From: Lachnotalea glycerini | GTDB taxonomy: Bacteria > Bacillota > Clostridia > Lachnospirales > Lachnospiraceae | DNA: 64,000 nucleotides | Assembly: GCF_003201285.1 (NCBI RefSeq) | Contig: NZ_QICS01000014.1 | Coordinates: forward strand, 1 to 64,000 | Direction: 5' to 3' | Part shown: positions 61,552-64,000 of the stretch, in pieces | How positions within the stretch are numbered: the stretch's first letter is position 1 | Layout of the letters: each line of letters starts with the position of its first letter | The notes under the pieces: model-generated | What the model saw: the letters and a program-made list of their open reading frames with translations, nothing else | The model's database searches: none | Told to the model about the DNA's origin: nothing | Position numbers and translations under genes: made by a program

Positions 61552-62586
61552 ATGATAACAATAAGTGTATGTATGATAGTGAAAAACGAGGGAGCTGTAT
61601 TGGAAAGATGTTTAGAATCTTTGTTGCCTATAGCAGACGAGATTGTTATTGTTGATACAGGTTCCACAGATAAGACGAAAGAAATAGCTGCGCGCTATAC
61701 AGATAAAATTTATGATTATGAGTGGCAGAATGATTTTGCTCATGCAAGAAATTATTCCTTTTCAAAGGCTCAAATGGAATACATTTATACTGCTGATGCG
61801 GATGAATATCTTGATCGAGTAAATATAGAAAGATTTCTAACCTTAAAAAGAGCAATGCTTTTAGAGATAGAAATTGTACAAATGAAATATACGAATCAGC
61901 TTCAATATGGAACTACATATAATTACGAAACGGAATACCGACCGAAGCTTTTTAAAAGGCTTCGGGAATTTGTATGGATAAATCCAATTCACGAAACCGT
62001 TAATCTAGAGCCAATTATTTTTGACAGTGATATCGAAGTGATTCATATGCCGGTTAAATCTCATGCAACGAGAGATTTCAGCAACATTTTAAAGATAATA
62101 GAAAGTGGAAGAAAGCTTTCTAAGAAGCTGTTTATTATGTATGCTAAGGAATTATTTATAGCAGGAAGTGATCAGGATTTTCTAAATGCTAAAAATTACT
62201 TTGAATGTTCCCTTGAGGAAGAGACAAAAGGTGTAGAGGAATTAAAGGCGGCTCAGTGTGTACTAACTAAGTGCGCGAGGCTAACCAAGGATTATAATAT
62301 GATATTGAAAAACAGCCTTAAAAATATTGCCGATGGTAAAGCGAGTGCTGAAGTGTGCTATGAAATCGGTGAATACTTTTATGAAGTAGAGGATTATATT
62401 GAAGCGGCGATTTGGTTTTATAATGCTGCATTTGAAACTGAATGTGAATTAAATATACATTATGCAGGGGATTATCCATTAAAACGATTAACAGAAGTTT
62501 ATCGGATTCTTGGAAATTATTCGTTAGAAGAAGAATATGCAAGACTTTTGGATGAATGGATACTTCCGCAAAGTCCAGATGTATAA
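61552..62586 (+). CDS. GT2 glycosyltransferase with TPR-like C-terminal region
   Basis: 344 residues. The GT-A domain opens ISVCMIVKNEGAVLERCLES and has DEIVIVDTGSTDKTKEIA, NDFAHARNYSF and the DxD-type motif TADADEYL. The C-terminal 140 residues are helical repeats (YEIGEYFYEVEDYIEAAIWF). This is the common Firmicute family of TPR-glycosyltransferases that modify surface proteins or polymers; acceptor unknown. AGGACAGGAG precedes the ATG. Confidence 0.87.
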   Translation: MITISVCMIVKNEGAVLERCLESLLPIADEIVIVDTGSTDKTKEIAARYTDKIYDYEWQNDFAHARNYSFSKAQMEYIYTADADEYLDRVNIERFLTLKRAMLLEIEIVQMKYTNQLQYGTTYNYETEYRPKLFKRLREFVWINPIHETVNLEPIIFDSDIEVIHMPVKSHATRDFSNILKIIESGRKLSKKLFIMYAKELFIAGSDQDFLNAKNYFECSLEEETKGVEELKAAQCVLTKCARLTKDYNMILKNSLKNIADGKASAEVCYEIGEYFYEVEDYIEAAIWFYNAAFETECELNIHYAGDYPLKRLTEVYRILGNYSLEEEYARLLDEWILPQSPDV

Positions 62587-62672
62587 TAAAATATAGAAAT
62601 ATAAATAAGAGTACCTGAGCTATTGTTAAGCAGCATAGGGGAAGAATAAATGTAAAGGAAGTAGGGTGCTGA

Positions 62673-63431
62673 TTGGAAACAAATCAAGTGAAAATAAAAA
62701 AGAAACCAGTGAAAAAAAAACAGCCGGTCATTCAGGTAAGAAATTTGTTTAAAGTATATTCGATTGGTCAAAATAAAGTATTTGCACTAAACGGAGTTGA
62801 TTTAAATATTTATCGCGGTGAGTTTTGTTCGATCGTGGGTACCTCCGGTTCCGGTAAATCTACACTGCTTAATATGCTTGCAGGACTGGAAAAGCCAACG
62901 AAAGGAAAGATTGTAATAGCTGGAAGCCATATTGAGAAGCTGAATGAAAATCAACTGGTTAAATTCAGAAGAGAAAGAGTAGGATTTATTTTTCAATCCT
63001 TTAATTTATTACCAACGATGAATGCACAGGAAAATGTTGCATTACCTCTTACGTTTAGAGGGACTGACAAAAAGTGGAGGTTAAAAAAGGCAGAGACTAT
63101 GCTTGATTTAGTAGGATTATCAGAGCATAAGAAGCACAAGCCGATGCAAATGTCAGGGGGGCAGCAGCAAAGAGTGGGTGTTGCCAGAGCATTAGTGGTA
63201 GAACCTGAAATTATTTTTGCTGACGAGCCAACCGGTAATTTAGATTCCAATACATCCGCTGAGATGATGGAGCTAATGAGAAAAATTGTCAAGGAGCAAA
63301 ACCGAACATTAGTTATGGTTACACATGATAATCATTTGGCAGGTTTTGCGGATCGAATTTTTCATATAAGAGATGGCAAAATAGTTAAAATTGAGGAGAA
63401 AGTGAAATGTATGGAGGAACAGGGAGAATGA
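62673..63431 (+). CDS. MacB/LolD-type ABC transporter ATPase
   Basis: 252 residues. Walker A GTSGSGKS, Q-loop FIFQSFNLLPTMNAQENV, signature MSGGQQQRVGVARALV, Walker B IIFADEPTGNLDS. A basic N-terminal tail of about 20 residues (KIKKKPVKKKQP) is unusual. The probable start is TTG at 62673 behind GTAGGGTG; no ATG is available before the conserved core. Its last four bases overlap the next gene, so they form one exporter operon continuing past the window. Confidence 0.88.
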   Translation: METNQVKIKKKPVKKKQPVIQVRNLFKVYSIGQNKVFALNGVDLNIYRGEFCSIVGTSGSGKSTLLNMLAGLEKPTKGKIVIAGSHIEKLNENQLVKFRRERVGFIFQSFNLLPTMNAQENVALPLTFRGTDKKWRLKKAETMLDLVGLSEHKKHKPMQMSGGQQQRVGVARALVVEPEIIFADEPTGNLDSNTSAEMMELMRKIVKEQNRTLVMVTHDNHLAGFADRIFHIRDGKIVKIEEKVKCMEEQGE

Positions 63432-64000
63432 AAAAGTTAAGTAAATTATTATTGATCTTGTTATGTTGTATTATGTTATCTCCTATATCAGCTTATGCAA
63501 CGTCTGCTACCAGTACTGAAACAAATTCATCGAACTCTATAAATGAAGATACCAGTACCTCTAGCAATACAGATAGCAGCAGTGATACAGACAGCAGCAG
63601 TGATACAGATAGCAGCAGTGATACAGACAGCACTAGTGATACAGACAGCAGTGATACAGACAGTACCTCAAGCGATAGTGATGACACTACAACAGATGTG
63701 AATTCCAAAATAATGCTCTGTGATAACTGGCAGATTCCAACTGTAACATATGGTCAGACTGTAAATATTGTATTACCTCTGGTTAATATGGACAAGTATG
63801 ACATTACCAATGTTATCATAACTCCTGAAATATCAACTGAGACATCCTCTTTTCCTTTTGAAATAGAAAAGACGGGATATGTAGCCCAGTTGACGGAATT
63901 ATTAGGTAGTAATTATAATGAAGATCCGTTGGAAAGGCGTCAGGAGGTAACCTATACATTTAAGGCAAGAGATGATATTACAACCGGTTATTATGCATTG
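63428..64000 (+). CDS. Exported Ser/Asp/Thr-rich protein of an ABC operon (3' truncated)
   Basis: The frame is open to the window end (191 codons). A signal peptide (KKLSKLLLILLCCIMLSPIS, AYA) is followed by a low-complexity linker of SDTDSS-type repeats (residues about 45-85), then a beta-type domain (WQIPTVTYGQTVNIVLPLVN). In Firmicute MacB-type operons such proteins often carry repeated CARDB/S-layer-like domains and a C-terminal membrane helix. It overlaps the ATPase stop by four bases. Confidence 0.75.
   Translation, partial: MKKLSKLLLILLCCIMLSPISAYATSATSTETNSSNSINEDTSTSSNTDSSSDTDSSSDTDSSSDTDSTSDTDSSDTDSTSSDSDDTTTDVNSKIMLCDNWQIPTVTYGQTVNIVLPLVNMDKYDITNVIITPEISTETSSFPFEIEKTGYVAQLTELLGSNYNEDPLERRQEVTYTFKARDDITTGYYAL

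Noticed and set aside
63493-63708. Minus-strand Ser/Leu repeat frame
   Set aside because: Shadow of the SDT-type repeat of the exported protein.

Overview
The window is AT-rich DNA from a low-GC, endospore-forming anaerobic Firmicute, most likely a Lachnospiraceae/Clostridia member. The signs are a spoIIA operon (spoIIAA-spoIIAB-sigF) followed by spoVAA-AB-AC-AD, a T-box leader on valS, strong AGGAGG ribosome sites, rho-independent terminators throughout, and fermentative amino-acid genes. No rRNA and no complete tRNA gene was seen.

Layout. 1-0.9 kb: end of a GH25 lysozyme with an SH3 domain, then a tRNA-Thr-like 3' fragment that looks like an attachment site, so possibly the right end of a prophage or island. 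1-2.7 kb: AbrB-type regulator, BspA-type surface protein and a convergent 22-residue cysteine-rich peptide gene. 3.1-11.5 kb: L-cysteine desulfidase, a complete branched-chain-type ABC importer (LivJHMGF), DhaK/DhaL and an ATC-hydrolase-family protein, read as a sulfur-amino-acid or thiazoline uptake and breakdown operon. It is followed by a Fis-type regulator whose AAA+ domain has lost its catalytic motifs (11.6-13.3 kb). 13.5-17.1 kb: a Cys/Met-metabolism PLP lyase plus NhaC-type antiporter, with a consensus promoter, a palindromic operator and a FadR-type GntR regulator. 17.4-25.6 kb: two Xre regulators, small proteins, a HEAT-methyltransferase, glnS, a DUF2225 protein and a MocR-type regulator.

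25.7-39.6 kb is the striking region: an unconventional gas-vesicle gene cluster. It holds three intact gvpA genes plus one decayed gvpA relic, gvpN, gvpO, gvpH, two GvpF/L proteins, gvpG, gvpK and two larger GvpA-domain proteins ending in zinc ribbons, one of which also carries two PH/GRAM-like domains. It also has two full-length CDC48/p97-type double AAA+ ATPases, and a GvpL whose N-terminus looks like the dimerisation domain of archaeal ribosomal stalk protein P1. gvpA1 and gvpA2 form a nearly perfect inverted repeat of about 200 bp around their shared promoter region, so that region could be invertible. I infer that structural GvpA, assembly factors (N, F/L, G, K, O, H) and p97-like unfoldases act together to build or remodel a gas vesicle or a gas-vesicle-derived shell, possibly tethered by the PH-like proteins.

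39.8-45.7 kb: HAAS-like protein, two-component system and an ABC-2 exporter. 45.7-52.5 kb: T-box/valS, an LTA-synthase-like sulfatase and a DUF342/FapA protein. 52.6-55.6 kb: folC, a tiny overlapping gene and a zinc-ribbon/TPR membrane protein. 55.7-60.1 kb: sigF and spoVA genes. 60.1-64 kb: glyA, a glycosyltransferase, a MacB/LolD-type ATPase and the start of a Ser/Asp/Thr-rich exported protein that runs off the end. A dispersed palindromic repeat lies just behind terminators at four places.
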